Positions 32,331-43,805 of a DNA stretch of 64,000 nucleotides are shown here, one piece after another. This DNA is from Triticum aestivum (taxonomy: Eukaryota > Streptophyta > Magnoliopsida > Poales > Poaceae), in NCBI RefSeq assembly GCF_018294505.1, contig NC_057804.1:255076989-255140988 (forward strand), written 5' to 3'. The translations under genes and the position numbers were made by a program. The notes beneath the pieces are model-generated. The model had not been told where the DNA came from. It made no database searches and saw nothing but the letters and a program-made list of their open reading frames with translations. Each line of letters starts with the position of its first letter. Position 1 is the stretch's first letter.

Positions 32331-34546
32331 CTATGCGATGGGTGAAGGGGCCGCGTTCGGAGACGCGAGACTCAGCGATGCGTCCTCGAGTGATGCTTCC
32401 TCACGAGACCCATGGCCCAGCTGCAGCTTCTTTTTCTTGGAGGCGACCTCAGGAGGGAGGGCGCCATCATTGTCTTCTGGGTTTTCAACTGCGGCAGCCT
32501 GGAAGGCACGCTCAAGGGAGCACACCGCATCCTTCTCCTGACAGGCGACCATGATGATGCCGCCGCTTCCTGGCGTCCTGAAGATGTTGTAGCCATGGTG
32601 CGTGGCCGCCATGAACTTGGCCAGTGCCGGGTACCCAAGGATGGCGTTGTAGGGAAGACGAATGTCGGCGACGTCGAAGTTGATGAGCTCGGTGCGGTAG
32701 TTGTTGCGCTCGCCAAAGGTGATAGGGAGGCGAACTTGCCCGATCGGGTGTGTCGATCCGTCGGTCACTCCTGAGAATGGCTTGGTGGGGTGCAGCTGGT
32801 AGTAGGGCACCTGGAGTCTGTCCAACATCTGGACAGAGAGAAAGTTGAGCCTCGCTCCGCCATCAATGAGAGTCTTGGTGACGGTCACGTTGCTGATGAC
32901 GGGGGAGCAGAGCAAGGGGAGCGCGCCAGCAGTGGCCGTGCACTTGAGCCGGTCTGAGGAGTCGAAGGTGATGGCGCACTTGGACCATTTGAAAGGGCGA
33001 GTTGTCTCAAGCTTGGGGAGCGCCGCATTGACCTCGCAAGCAAACTGCTTGAAGACACGGTGAGAAGCTCGGGCTTGTGAGCTGCCCAATATGGAGGCGA
33101 TGGCTTACGGCTCCTGGAAGCCCCCAGCCCCCTCGTCCTGATGGTGATCTTCGTTCCTTCTTGGCTGCAGAGGCAGAGGAGGCAAAGCTGCATTGCCCTG
33201 AGGGCGATCCTCATGAGGCTGGTCCCTCCAGTTGCCCTCGCGAGGTTGGTCTTGCCAGCGGTCCTCATGAGGCTGGTCACGCCACTCCTGACGGTGGTCG
33301 CGTCCATCCCAGCATCCTCCACCTTGGCCACCTCCGCGACCGTAGCCCCGATTGTTGCGCTCGGGGTGTCGACCGAGGCACCCGTCGTGGAGAGCCCTGA
33401 GCTCCTGGCAGTCACAAGTGTTGTTGCTGTAGATGTCGTGGAAGGCGCAGAACGGCCGCTTGCCCTTGGATGACTCGGGGTGGTCGTAGCCATGCTTGGT
33501 CTCAGGCTCTGCCGCAAGCACGGCTGGCCCTTGCGCTTTGTGTCCTTGGTCTTGGTCTTCTTGTCTTCTGGATCAGCATCAGGGAGCTCGAGGAGGGAAA
33601 GGCGCCCCTCCTCGGCTCTCGCACACTTGTTAGCCATGTTGAACATCTCCAGAGCAGTGCAGAGGTCCTTGTGGATGGCTAGCTCCTCCTTAATCTTGAC
33701 GTCCTGGACGCCGTCGGTGAACGTAGCGATGATGGCCTCGTTTGACACCTTGGGAATCTTGAGGTGGACATTGTTTAAGCGCTGGATATATTTATGCAAG
33801 GTCCCTCTAGGTTGCTGCTTGACGCGGTGCAGGTCGCTCGCGGCTGGTGGACGGTCGCGAGTGCCCTGGAAGTTGGCGATGAAGCGGCTGCGCATCTCCT
33901 TCTAGGAAGAAACCGACCCCTCAGTCACGTTCAGGAGCCAAGAACGCGCGCCATCCTTGAGGGCCATCGGGAACCAATTTGCCATGATCTTCTTGTCACC
34001 GTTGGCTGCCTCGATGCTCAGCTCATAGAGCTGCAGGAACTCGGCGGGGTCTGCGGTGCCGTCGTAGCATGGAGGAAGGTCGGGCTTGAACTTGCTCGGC
34101 TAGAAGACATTGCGGAGCTCTGCAGTGAATGCACAGCATCCCGCCGTGGCCACCGGAGGTCGTCGAGGGGGTGGAACGTAGTCTTGATGCACGCGGACTA
34201 CCACCTCCTGTGGCGGCTCGCGAGCCTGGTGCTGGGGTGCTGGAAGCATGCGCGCTTTTCCTTGGGGACGTTGGACCACTTGGCAGCTCACGTTGTCTCG
34301 AGCTGGCGCCGGGCGCTGCGGGTCGCGCCATGGAGCCATACGCCTTGGCTCGACGATGGCGCCCCGGGCCGGTGGTGGAGGAGGAGCCCCACGCGTGACG
34401 TCGCCCACTGCGCATGGTTGCTGAGGCAGCAAGCGAGCCGGCCCGTCGAAGCCCCCGTGCACGACGCTGATGAGCTCGACGATATGCTCGAGCCACTCCT
34501 CGTAGAGATCACCCACGGGGCGGTAGAGAATAAGCTCCCGCGCCAT
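32331..34546 (-). pseudogene. Gag-protease of element I, few breaks
   Basis: The minus-strand frame from ATG 34546 starts with a Pro-rich N-terminus. A stop follows at 34102, then the gag core (DGTADPAEFLQLYELS near 34040; MANWFPMALKDGARSWLLNV near 33980). The region at 33895-33500 ends in a basic linker. A frameshift leads to a knuckle-like FCAFHDIYSNNTCDCQEL near 33420. Next are about three repeats of a W-(R/Q)-DQP-(H/R)-E unit (33300-33200), then retropepsin at 33089-32600 with LIDGGARLNFLS. The protease catalytic D-G-G is intact. A handful of stops and frameshifts are enough to inactivate it. Overall it is better preserved than the pol remnant. Confidence 0.8.
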
Positions 34547-34867
34547 GAGCAGAGCGGCCTACACGTCCACCTAGCGCGGCGCGCGTGGGATGACGAAGCT
34601 GCTGGAGTCAGGGACGGAGTAGCGGTGTGGCCGTCGTGGCGCACCGACGGTTGCAGCGATGAAGCTTGCTGCTCATGGCCGGCGGGGCCCGTTGCGGTGT
34701 TGTCCACCGGGGAAGGAGAGCGGCGGGCACAGCCGTCACCCGCCGGAGGCGTCTAAGTGACACGGGTGGCGACCGCAGCCCGACACTCGGCGCAAGCCCT
34801 GTGCGCGTCGGACATGGAGATGTCGGAGAAGAGACGAGTCGAACGATGGAAGACAGGATCCGACGCA

Positions 34868-34885
34868 CCCCTACCTGGCGCGCCA
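34868..34885 (-). other. Primer-binding-site-like motif of element I
   Basis: The minus strand reads TGGCGCGCCAGGTAGGGG two bases inside the 5' LTR, identical to that of element D. Confidence 0.8.
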
Positions 34886-34887
34886 AA

Positions 34888-35764
34888 TGTCAGATTTCGG
34901 GGTCCGGAAACCCGTGAGAGGTTCTTAACACTAGGGTGCGTGCGGAGATCTCAACCTGCCCAGCCTGCCTACTCACGATCCTCCCTAGCCTAGCGCGTAG
35001 AGATCACAAAGACACAGATACAGAGATTTATACTGGTTCAGGCCACCATTGTGGTGTAATACCCTACTCCAGTGTGGTGTGGTGGATTGCCTTGAGGGGC
35101 TATTGATGACTAGTTACAAGGATGAACAAGCCTCAGGAGGTGAGGTTTCTTGAGCTGGTGTGGTGCTCTACTTGTTCTAGTTTCGGTCTGCCCGTCCCCC
35201 TCCATGGTGGTGGCTAAGTCCTATATATAGTGGCCTTGGTCCTCTTCCCAAATATGAGCAGGAAGGATTCCACAACGGCCGGATTTGAAAGGGGACAAGT
35301 AGTACAGTCTATCCTGACAAAAGTAGTCTTCGCTTGCAAAAAGCTCTGGTAGTGACGCTGCGGTGGGCTCGGTGATGACCTCCGTCTTGCCGTCCTAGCG
35401 GTCTTGGTCTTGTTGCACCAGAATGGAAAGCTTTGGTAGATTCCTCAGGACTCCGCGCCTGTGGCTTGCCTCCCTTGCACCAAAGAGGAAACCAGCGCTC
35501 TGCCCCCGCCTGGGCTTGGTCGTCACGGCTCACGTCAACTGAGCCTCATGAGGTAGCTGCATAGATCTCTCCGCCCCTCAGGAGCCCTCCTTAGGAGGCC
35601 AACTCCTTCAGGGGTCTCGGCGTCGTCTGCCTCGCGAGGCTTGGCCCCTCACGAGGGTCTTGTGGTGTTGATGTCGAAGCTGGGCCGTACCGGGCCGTTG
35701 ATGGAGCCATGGGGTGAGCCGCAGGCAGGCAGGACTGGATACCCCCAAGTCCAAGACGCCGACA
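34888..35764 (-). repeat. 5' LTR of element I (877 bp)
   Basis: On the minus strand it runs TGTCGGCGTCTTGGACTTGG... to ...CGAAATCTGACA, a direct repeat of 26823-27714. The terminal CCGACA is TCTGACA here by mutation. It contains the promoter TATA at 35222-35229. Confidence 0.9.
35222..35229 (-). promoter_or_regulatory. TATA box in 5' LTR of element I
   Basis: TATATATA in CCTATATATAGTGGCC is the promoter copy that would drive the minus-strand transcript of element I. Confidence 0.6.
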
Positions 35765-36706
35765 CAAATGTCGCAACGTAACTGGGTGGTTATAAAAATG
35801 CTCTATAGGTATCTCCAAAGGTGTTTGTTGAGTTGGCAAAGATCGAGATTAGGATTTGTCACTCCGAGTATTGGAGAGGTATCTCTGGGCCCTCTCGGTA
35901 ATACACATCATAAGCTTGCAACCAAATGACTAAGGAGTTAGTCTGAGGGTGATGCATTATGAAACCAGTAAAGAGACTTTCCGGTAACGAGATTGAACTA
36001 GGTATGAAGATTGAAGGTACCAACGATCGAATCTCAGGAAGTAACATATCGATGGACAAAGGGAATTACTTATGTCGTCATAATGGTTTGACCAATAAAG
36101 ATCTTTGTAGAATATGTAGGAGCCAATATGGGCATATAGGTTCGCTATTGGTTATTGACCAGGGAGGTGTCTCGTTCATGTCTACATAGTTCTTGAAACT
36201 GTAGGGTCCGTACGCTTAACGTTCATTGATGATATAGTGTTATATGAGTTATATGATTTGGTGATCGAATGTTACTCGGAGTCTCGAATGAGATCACGGA
36301 CATGACGAGGAGACTTGAAATGGTCGAGAGGTAAATATTGACATATAGGACGATGGTATTCGGACACCGGAAGAGTTTTGGGATGCACCGAGTAGTCATC
36401 GGGTCACCAGAAGGGGTTTCGGACACCCCCCCGGTAGGTGTATGGGCTTAATGGGCCAAGCATGGGACAGACCAGACCACGGGGGCCTGGTGCGCCCCTC
36501 TCCCTAGTCGGCCAGCCCTAGGGAAGGAAAGGGGGAGGGGTAGCCCCTCCTGCCTTCCCCTTCTCATGGGAGAAAGGAAAAGGGGGGGCTCCCGACCCTG
36601 CCTTCCCCCCGCACCTATACATGGCAGGGGGCACCACTTGGGAGGAGACCCCAAGTAGGATTTAGCCTACTTGGGGCACCCTCCTGGCTGCTCCCTCCTA
36701 CCCCCC
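35765..36706 (+). repeat. 3' LTR of element H, second part (942 bp)
   Basis: The H LTR resumes with CAAATGTCGCAACGTAACTG, which matches the uninterrupted LTR of element M (reverse strand, around 47811-47830). It continues through the GGACACCGGAAGAG-type region and GC-rich CCCCTCCTGCC stretches. It stops at CTCCTACCCCC, where the LTR of element K starts. The 3' end of this LTR is absent from the window. Confidence 0.85.
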
Positions 36707-38395
36707 TGTAGGATCGAAAGTATGTCTAGAGGAGGGGGGTGATTAGACTACTTGACCAATTAAAAATCTAGCATTTTCCCAATTTTAGTTCTTGGCAGAT
36801 TTTTAGCAACTTAGCACAAGTCAAGCAATCTCAATACAATTCAAGCAAGCATGCAAAGAGTATATGAGAAGCGGAAAGTAAAGCATGCAACTTGCAAGAA
36901 AGTAAAAGGATGGGATTGGAGTGTGCAAAGGCAATTGGAGACACAGATGTTTTTGGCGTGGTGTTCCGATAGGTGGTGGTATCGTACATCCACGTTGATG
37001 GAGACTTCAACCCACGAAGGGTAACAGTTGCGCAAGTCCACGGAGGGCTCCACCCACGAAGGGTCCACGAAGAAGCAACCTTGTCTATCCCACCATGGCC
37101 ATCACCCACGAAGGACTTGCCTCACTAGGGTAGATCTTTCACGAAGTAGGCAATCTCCTTGCCCTTACAAACTCCTTGGTTCAACTCCACAATCTTGACG
37201 AAGGCTCCCAAGTGACATCTAACCAATCTAGGAGACACCACTCTCCAAAAGGTAATAGATGGTGTGTTGTTGATGAACTCCTTGCTCTTGTGCTTCAAAT
37301 GATAGTCTCCCCAACACTCAACTCTCTCTCATAGGATTGGATTTGGTGGAAAGAAGATTTGAGTGGAAAGCAACTTGGGGAAGGCTAGAGTTCAATAATT
37401 CATATGGTTGGAATGGAATATCTTGGCCTCAACACATGAGTAGGTGGTTCTCTCTCAGAAAATGAATGCTGGAAGTGTAGGCACGTTCTGATGGCTTCCC
37501 TCATGAGTGAGGAGAGGGTGGAGGGGTATATATAGCCTGCACACAAAATCCAACCTTATACACAATTCACCAAACTCGGTGGGACCGAATAAGAAAACTC
37601 TGTCGGACCGATTTAGTTCATGATGTGACCGTTAGGCATTTCAGTGGGACTGACACGTCAACTCGATGGAACCGATATCATTAGGGTTAGGGCATAACGT
37701 AATCTCGGTTTGACCCATTACACAAACTCGGTGGGACCGACTTTTGGAATAAGCAAACGAGAGAGTTGGCCAGGCAAACTCGGTGGGACCGATTAGCTCG
37801 TCTCAGTGGGACCGGAACATTATGAAAAGGAAACAGGGAGTCTGCATTGCCAACTCGATGGGACCAATCGCTCATCTCGGTTAGACCGAAATGCTACGAC
37901 GGGAAACGGGGAGTTTGCAATCCCATCTCGGTAAGCCCGAGATCCCTATCAGTTAGACCTAAGTGATTAGGGTTTCTGGCAGTGGCTATGTCAAATGAAC
38001 TCGGTGGCGCCGGATGGATCAAATCGGTGGGGCCGAGTTTGACTTTTGGTTTGGGACATAAGTGGATATGAGTAAGTGGTTGAGGGCTTTTGGATCATAT
38101 CACTAAGCACTTTGAGAAAGCAAGCCATTAAGCAACACCTCATCCCCTTTTAATAGTATTAGCTTTCCTATAGACTCAATGTGACCTTGGATCACTGAAA
38201 TAGAAAATGTAGAGTCTTGAACTTTAGATCTTGAGCGAATCCTTTGTCCTTAGCATTTTGAGGGGTCCACATTCCTAATCCATGCCATGCCAATCATTGA
38301 ACTTTCCTGAAATATTTATCTTGAAATAGCATTAGTTCAATGAGCTATATGTTGTTAATCATTACCAAAACCACCGAGGGATAGTTGCGCTTTCA
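36707..38395 (-). repeat. 3' LTR of element K (1689 bp) with palindrome array
   Basis: On the minus strand it starts TGAAAGCGCAACTATCCCTC and ends CTTTCGATCCTACA. From about 37570 to 38035 it holds some 14 copies, intact or decayed, of the short palindrome TCGGT-N3-ACCGA (for example ACTCGGTGGGACCGA). A TATA box lies at 37527-37534. The left end abuts the truncated LTR of element H. Confidence 0.8.
37527..37534 (-). promoter_or_regulatory. TATA box of LTR K
   Basis: The minus strand reads GCTATATATACCCCTCCACC, just downstream of the palindrome array in the direction of transcription. Confidence 0.6.
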
Positions 38396-38411
38396 ATCTC
38401 CCCCTTTTTGG
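38396..38411 (-). other. Polypurine tract of element K
   Basis: The minus strand reads CCAAAAAGGGGGAGAT immediately before the LTR start TGAAAGC. This is a clear PPT and fixes the orientation. Confidence 0.75.
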
Positions 38412-38924
38412 TAATTGATGACAACATATAGATCAAAGCTTCGACAAATGATAATAAGATTGAAATACATCATCGCTTTGAGAAGTATGTGATAAGCAAG
38501 AGCTCCCCCTAAATTTGTGCATTATATAAAATTTTCTTTGGACTGCAAATGCACAATCTATTACGATCATGGGTCACTCTTCCATGTCACATACATCTTG
38601 GTGGAGCGCTCAAAATGATAAGAATTGAAAACATGCACTCATCACCAAGCAAAGTGAATGACCATAAATGGATATAAGGGATAATACCATTCAAGCAAAC
38701 ATTAAAGTAGCATATGATCAACCACATGATCATCCAAGTATCTCACAAAAGGCATAATGTATCAAGCTAACACACAATAAATTTCAACCAAATAAAGTGA
38801 AAAGAGAGACAAAAGGCAACTCTCTCTCTCTCACTCACTCTCGAAGACTGTGATCTATACATATTTCTCCCCCTTTGGCAACAAGTTACCAAAAAGTTCA
38901 AATATGCATAGTGATATGCGTCTC
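38412..38924. other. 3' untranslated stretch of element K
   Basis: AT-rich sequence between the ORF stop and the PPT. It contains a (CT)n/(CTCA)n run near 38820-38845 and the word CTCCCCCT near 38504. No gene is seen. Confidence 0.5.
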
Positions 38925-41009
38925 TCAGGCTTGGTCTCCATGAGGTGGTGTAGAGATGACTCCCAGGACGAAGGCTTCTGTTGATGTAGCTGGAGCTGGT
39001 GGAGTGGCTGCTGGAGGTGGCACTGAAGCTGTGGCTGCTGGTGCAGATGTGGTTGCTCTAATATCAGGAAAAGCCACTACATCAGACCTCTGACCTCGTG
39101 GCACATGCACTCGCTGAAAAACATCTGTTGTTGTCTTTCCTTTCTTCTCCTTTGCTTCCTACTGGAGCTGCTCTACTGCTGACTGAATCTCAGTTACTTT
39201 GACATCAAGATCATAGAACTTTTGCTCAATGATTCTCTCCAAACTCTCCTAATTTTGAGTCAGGGTGGCCAAGCCCTTCTCAATCCTCAAGGTGGATTGG
39301 ATCAGAAATCCAAGTTGATCTTGTTTGCTCTTTAGGAACACCTGAGATTCCTCTTATGCACTTGGCATCTTTGCAGCTTTCTTTGCCCTTGCTTTTGCTC
39401 TCTTCTCATGTGCTTGCACTGATGAAGGATCATTCTCATCCATGACCACAGTGTTATCCTCAAAGTCTGGCTTGAGAGGTAAGTGCTCCTTGTCCAACAA
39501 ATAAGTGCATGTGCCCATCTTTGAGTTGATGAGCACCTGAATCTGTGGAGCATACCCACAAGACCTCTTCTGATCTGCTGCTGTCCTCTTGATTGTTTCC
39601 ACAATCAGACTCATCACTTTGAATTTCTGAGGGACATAAAAAATGTGCAGCAAGTTGATGGAATGTCCTCTTATCATTCTGTGATCTCCAGATTTGGGAA
39701 AAAGAGTATGCCTCAGGATGGTGTTGATTGTAGGCAGACCAGACAATAGAAACTTCACTGAGCCCAACTTATGAGTTTCTAGGGCATCATCAGGAATTTC
39801 CTTGTACATACTTGCCATTGATTTGTGGTCTTTCTTCTTCTTGGCATACACATCCAAGTCATCCTCATGAGCTGCTGGGGCATTTATCAACTTGGCCCAT
39901 TCATCAATAGTTGATTGGTACCTAGTACCTTCAGACATCCATACAATCCTACCATCTGGATAGAAGTGAGCAATGGAGTAGAATTGCATGATCAACTCAT
40001 CATTCCACTTAGTGAGCTTCTGGCCAACAAACTTGTCCACTCCGCAAGCCTTGAAGCTATCATAGACAGCTGGGAAATGATTTTCATTCTCTCGGATGTA
40101 TGTCTAGTGAACCCATCTCATGTCACAAACAATTGGCTTCTTGTCAAGCAGAATGGTCTCATAAAAGTCTTGTTGTTCCTTAGTGTGGAACCTGTAATCC
40201 ACAACAGTTCTCCTTCTCACAGCATAAGGGTCACTTTTTCTCCAAAGTCTCAGACCTGCATCCTTCCTGATGCTCATGTCCTCTGCCACTGGATGTGTGT
40301 CATTGTGGTCTGGGATCTTTGGTTTGAGCTTTCTCAGCACTTGGGCTTCAGCTTCTTGTTCTTCAGATTCAGGCACTAGGGCCTTGTTCTTCTCTTCAGC
40401 GGGGATGTTTCTTGTGCTTCTCTGGGGTGCAGACTTGATGGCTGGAGCAGCAGCTTTGGGAGCAGGTTTGGGCTTAGGAGCAGCCCCCGACTTGATTGCA
40501 TCTCCCATAAGCTTTTGTGCCTTAGGTGCTGGAGCAACATCCTCTTCCTCTTCCTCTTCATCATCAGAAGGATCTCTCACCATACTTGACTTTCCTAGTG
40601 CTTTAGCTGTAGTGGTTCCTGCCCTCTTCTTCTTCTTATCATCACCAGCTGCCTCTTCATCATCAGATTCAATTGTGAATTTCATAGTTTGTCCTGTGGC
40701 AACCTTTCTTGGCTTGGATGTTGGGATTCTCCTAGCTGGTGCCTTCTTGTTCATGCCAGGCTTTGTGGATGCAGCATTGCCAAACTCGTTCCTGACCACT
40801 TTCCTCTTTGAGATGGCCTCATCCTCAGCTGCAACATAATCTTCATCTTCAGAATCTGAGGTTCTCTTCTTCCTTGCTCTAGTGGCTGTCTTGGGCAAGT
40901 TAATAGGTGTGCTCCTGCTGCCCTCATCATAGCTGCTTGAGGGACTAGTGCCCTCACACATATGCTCTTGTTGTTCAGATTTGTTTTGGCTGTCACTCTA
41001 GTCTGACAT
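38925..41009 (-). pseudogene. Single long ORF of element K, gag-like / putative plant transposon protein
   Basis: The minus-strand frame from ATG 41009 runs 694 codons to the stop at 38925 with only five internal stops, all TAG or TAA. Residues 1-230 are low-complexity, basic and acidic (Lys-rich runs, an Asp/Glu block near 40560, Pro/Ala/Lys repeats). From about 40250 to 39360 is a globular domain with stretches such as FYETILLDKKPIVCDMRWV and WNDELIMQFYSIAHFYPDG. This type is common in grass genomes and filed as a putative plant transposon protein. The C-terminal part is a coiled coil (about 39350-39150) and a Pro/Ala tail. No zinc knuckle or enzyme motif is seen. It may act like gag. Confidence 0.65.
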
Positions 41010-42236
41010 CTTGGCAGGCAAACTAACAACAAACCCTGTGAATAGATTATAGATGAGGTAGAGTAGATGAGCATCACAAAGTACAAAGGTATTGCAAAAC
41101 AAATGAGTCAAAAACTTAGTTTTAGTTCTCTACAGAAATGATCTGGGACTACCAAATTGACAAACTCGGTGATACCGAAGCAATATTTGGAACCTAAACT
41201 AGTGAACTTGGTCAGACCGAGTCACAGTTCGGTGGCACCGAAATTGCTAGGGTTTCACAGAGTATTGAACTAGGTCACACCGATTTGCAGTTTTCGGTCA
41301 GACCAAAAAGCGCATGTGCAATGGCCTAAGCCAAATCGGTGAGACCGATTTCTACGATTCGGTCGGTTCGAGATGAGTTATGCGGAGAGCTAACCCTAAA
41401 ATTTTCGAATCAACCTAAGCCAAAGGAAGATTTAGCTGGATAGATCGATTTCATTCGTGGCAAGAATCATGGCATTGTCCCTGTGCTAGGAATCGGAGTT
41501 AAATAGAGAGCACAAGGAGTCGAACACATACCCTAGTTCGGCGGGTGTTCGCTACGGCGGCGACGGCGGGGCAGATTCCATCGACGGCGGCAGAAACCAG
41601 CGGCGGGAGGTCGCTGGCGATGAGGAGGAGATCCGGAGACCCGAGGAGGCAAAGCAGGACACGCGCGGGTTGAGGGGTTTTGAAGAATTTTCCAAAATCT
41701 CACCCATGGGTATTTATATCCTGACCCTATCGGTGTGACTGAGTGGAACAACTCGGTGGCACCGAGATTGCAGAATCACAAACGCTTGCTGCAACTCGGT
41801 ATGACCGAAGTGTTCAAATCGGTTGCACCGAGATGAAAACCTAGATCAACTTAGTGAACTCAGTTTGACTGAAATGGATGTCTCGGTGAGACCGAAATGC
41901 ACAAAGAGGTTTTGGAGTTTTAAGTCTATGATGAATCGGGGACTCCGAGTGCTCCTCACGCAGAGTGGTTCGAACCTGACTTGATCAAACTTTGTGATGT
42001 AGCATGAATAGAGTTTGAGACGAGAAAAGCATGGATAGCTAGAGAAGGTTCTTAGGCATTCTTGTCCATCCACTTGGCAAAAGAGAAAGAGCCAAACAAT
42101 CAAAACAACAAGTGGATGTCCTCGAATGAGTAAAATATGCAACCAACATGCTCACACAATAAAATGGCAAATGAAATATGTGGCAAAGCATGCACAATCA
42201 TTCTAGCATCTACTAAAAACAATCCTTGAGGGTTTT
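41010..42236 (-). repeat. Leader of element K with a second palindrome array
   Basis: About 13 forms of TCGGT-N3-ACCGA occur at 41160-41900, for example TTCGGTGGCACCGAA and ATCGGTGAGACCGAT. The array is broken by a GC-rich segment (about 41540-41680, CGGCGGCGACGGCGG). No gene is seen. The boundary with element L near 42236 was placed by the start of gag-like translation and may be off by tens of bases. Confidence 0.55.
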
Positions 42237-42249
42237 TAAATATTACGGT

Positions 42250-43805
42250 CTACCTTTCACTTTTTATGTTCACCTCAACCAGAAACACAAAGAGTTGCCC
42301 CTCAACCTACTGCACCTACTGAAAATATTGGTTATGAGATTCCTTTGGGTTTGATAGAGAAACTATTAGCTAATCCTTATGCAGAAGGTGGAACGAAGCA
42401 TCCTGATATGCACCTGATATATGTGGATGAAATTTGTGGATTGTACAAGCTTGCAGGTTTACCCTGAGATGATATGCTGAAGGTTTTACCTTTATCTTCG
42501 GGGAGAAAGGAATTGACATGGTATAGGCTATGTGATGATATTGGAGCTTGGGACTGGAATTGATTGAAATTGGAATTTAATCAGAAGTTTTATCCTATGC
42601 ATCTAGTTCATCGTGATTGGAATTATAATTTTTGGCCTCATGAAGGAGAAAGTATCACTCAAGCCTGGGGGAGGATTAATTCAACGCTATATTCATGCCC
42701 CAATCATGAGCTATCAAGAGAAATTATTATATAGAATTTTTATGCTTGGCTTTCTCGTAATGATCAATCCATGCTCGATACTTCTTGTACTGGTTTTTTA
42801 TGAAGAATACTATTGAATTCAGGTGGGATATCTTGGAAAGAATTAAATGCAACTTTGAAGATTGGGAACTCGACAAAGGTAAGGAGCCAGGTATAAAACT
42901 TGAGTTTGATTGTGTTAAAACTTTTGTGGATACCGATGTTTTTCATAATTTTAGCACTAAATATGGACTTGACTCTCAGATAGTAGCTTCTTTTTGTGAA
43001 TCATTTGCTACTCAGGTTGATCTCCCTAAGGAGAAATGGTTTAAATATCATCCCCCTATTAAAGAAAAGATTGAGGAGCCAGTTATAGTTAAGGATGAAA
43101 CTATTATTTACCATGTTGATCCAGTTGCTTATATTGAAAAACTACCTTTTCATGTTAGGATAAAGGAACATGCTGAAGTTTTTACCTTGGTCAACAAAAG
43201 TAATATTAGAGCACCTAGACCCTCTAACGAAATTAAAGTAGAACCTAGTATTTTTATGGTTAAAGATCTCTTGGTTGATAATGTTGATGGGCATGTTATT
43301 TATTTCTATGTTGAAGCTGCTAGAATTGCCGAACCTAGTACTAAATACAAAAATAAACATGTTGTTGGCATGCATGTTTTCTGAATTAAAATAGGAGATC
43401 ATTGTTATCATGGCTTAGGTGATATGGGAGCTAGTGTCAGTGCTATTCTTTTTATTCTATACCAAGGAATTATGAATGATATTGCACCTGCTGAAATAGA
43501 AGATATTGATGTTTACTATTAAACTTGCTAATAGAGATACTATCACACAACTCGGGATTGTTAGAGACGTTGAAGTCTTGTGTGGAAAGATAAAATATCC
43601 TACTGATTTTCTAGTTCTTGGTTCTCCACAAGATGATTTTCGTCCCATTATATTTGGTAGACCTTTCTTGAACACTATTAATGCTAAGATAGATTGCAAG
43701 AAAGAAATTATTAGTGTTAATTTGGTGATATGTCTCATGAGTTTAATTTTTCTAAGTTTCGCAGGCAACCCCATAATAAAGAATTGCCTATTAAGGATGA
43801 AATAA
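42250..43805 (+). pseudogene. Gag and protease remnant of element L
   Basis: The gag core has DWNYNFWPHEGESITQAWGR and SCPNHELSREIII segments in shifting frames (42540-42740). A longer open stretch at 42785-43384 encodes the gag-protease linker. The protease active-site turn reads GDMGASVSA at 43418-43444, where D-L-G-A-S is typical. The C-terminal retropepsin part (IIFGRPFLNTINAKIDCKKE) is at 43650-43710. Stops at 42466, 42562, 42734 and 43382 show it is dead. Confidence 0.7.

Larger units (their letters stand above)
26823..35764 (-). mobile_element. Element I: full-length Tat-like gypsy inserted in the LTR of element H
   Basis: Two direct LTRs (26823-27714 and 34888-35764), a PBS at the right LTR and a polypurine tract at the left LTR define an 8.9-kb minus-strand element. 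The target duplication is CAAAC (26818-26822) and CAAAT (35765-35769), one mismatch. The interior has gag-protease, a shrunken RT remnant, an antisense ORF and a nested DNA transposon in the PPT. There is no integrase trace, so this copy was unable to move on its own. The PBS is identical to that of element D. Confidence 0.9.
36707..42236 (-). mobile_element. Element K: LTR retrotransposon with one gag-like/plant-transposon-like ORF
   Basis: On the minus strand a 3' LTR (38395-36707), a polypurine tract, a single long broken ORF (41009-38925) and a leader rich in short palindromes (about 41100-41930) are visible. No protease, RT or integrase was found, so it is non-autonomous unless genes lie beyond the break. 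The 5' LTR is missing. The right boundary with element L is approximate. Confidence 0.7.

Noticed and set aside
33794..34756. 320-codon plus-strand frame
   Set aside because: It lies exactly opposite the gag of element I in GC-rich sequence. Residue composition is Arg/Trp/Ser-rich as expected for a shadow frame, and the minus-strand frame has clear gag motifs.
36707..36760. Right-hand target duplication for element K
   Set aside because: The 5' LTR and right flank of K are missing, so no duplication can be verified.
40270..40839. 189-codon plus-strand frame opposite the ORF of element K
   Set aside because: Low-complexity Ser/Ala/Phe mirror of the Lys/Glu-rich minus-strand protein. The minus frame spans the whole ORF and contains a domain.
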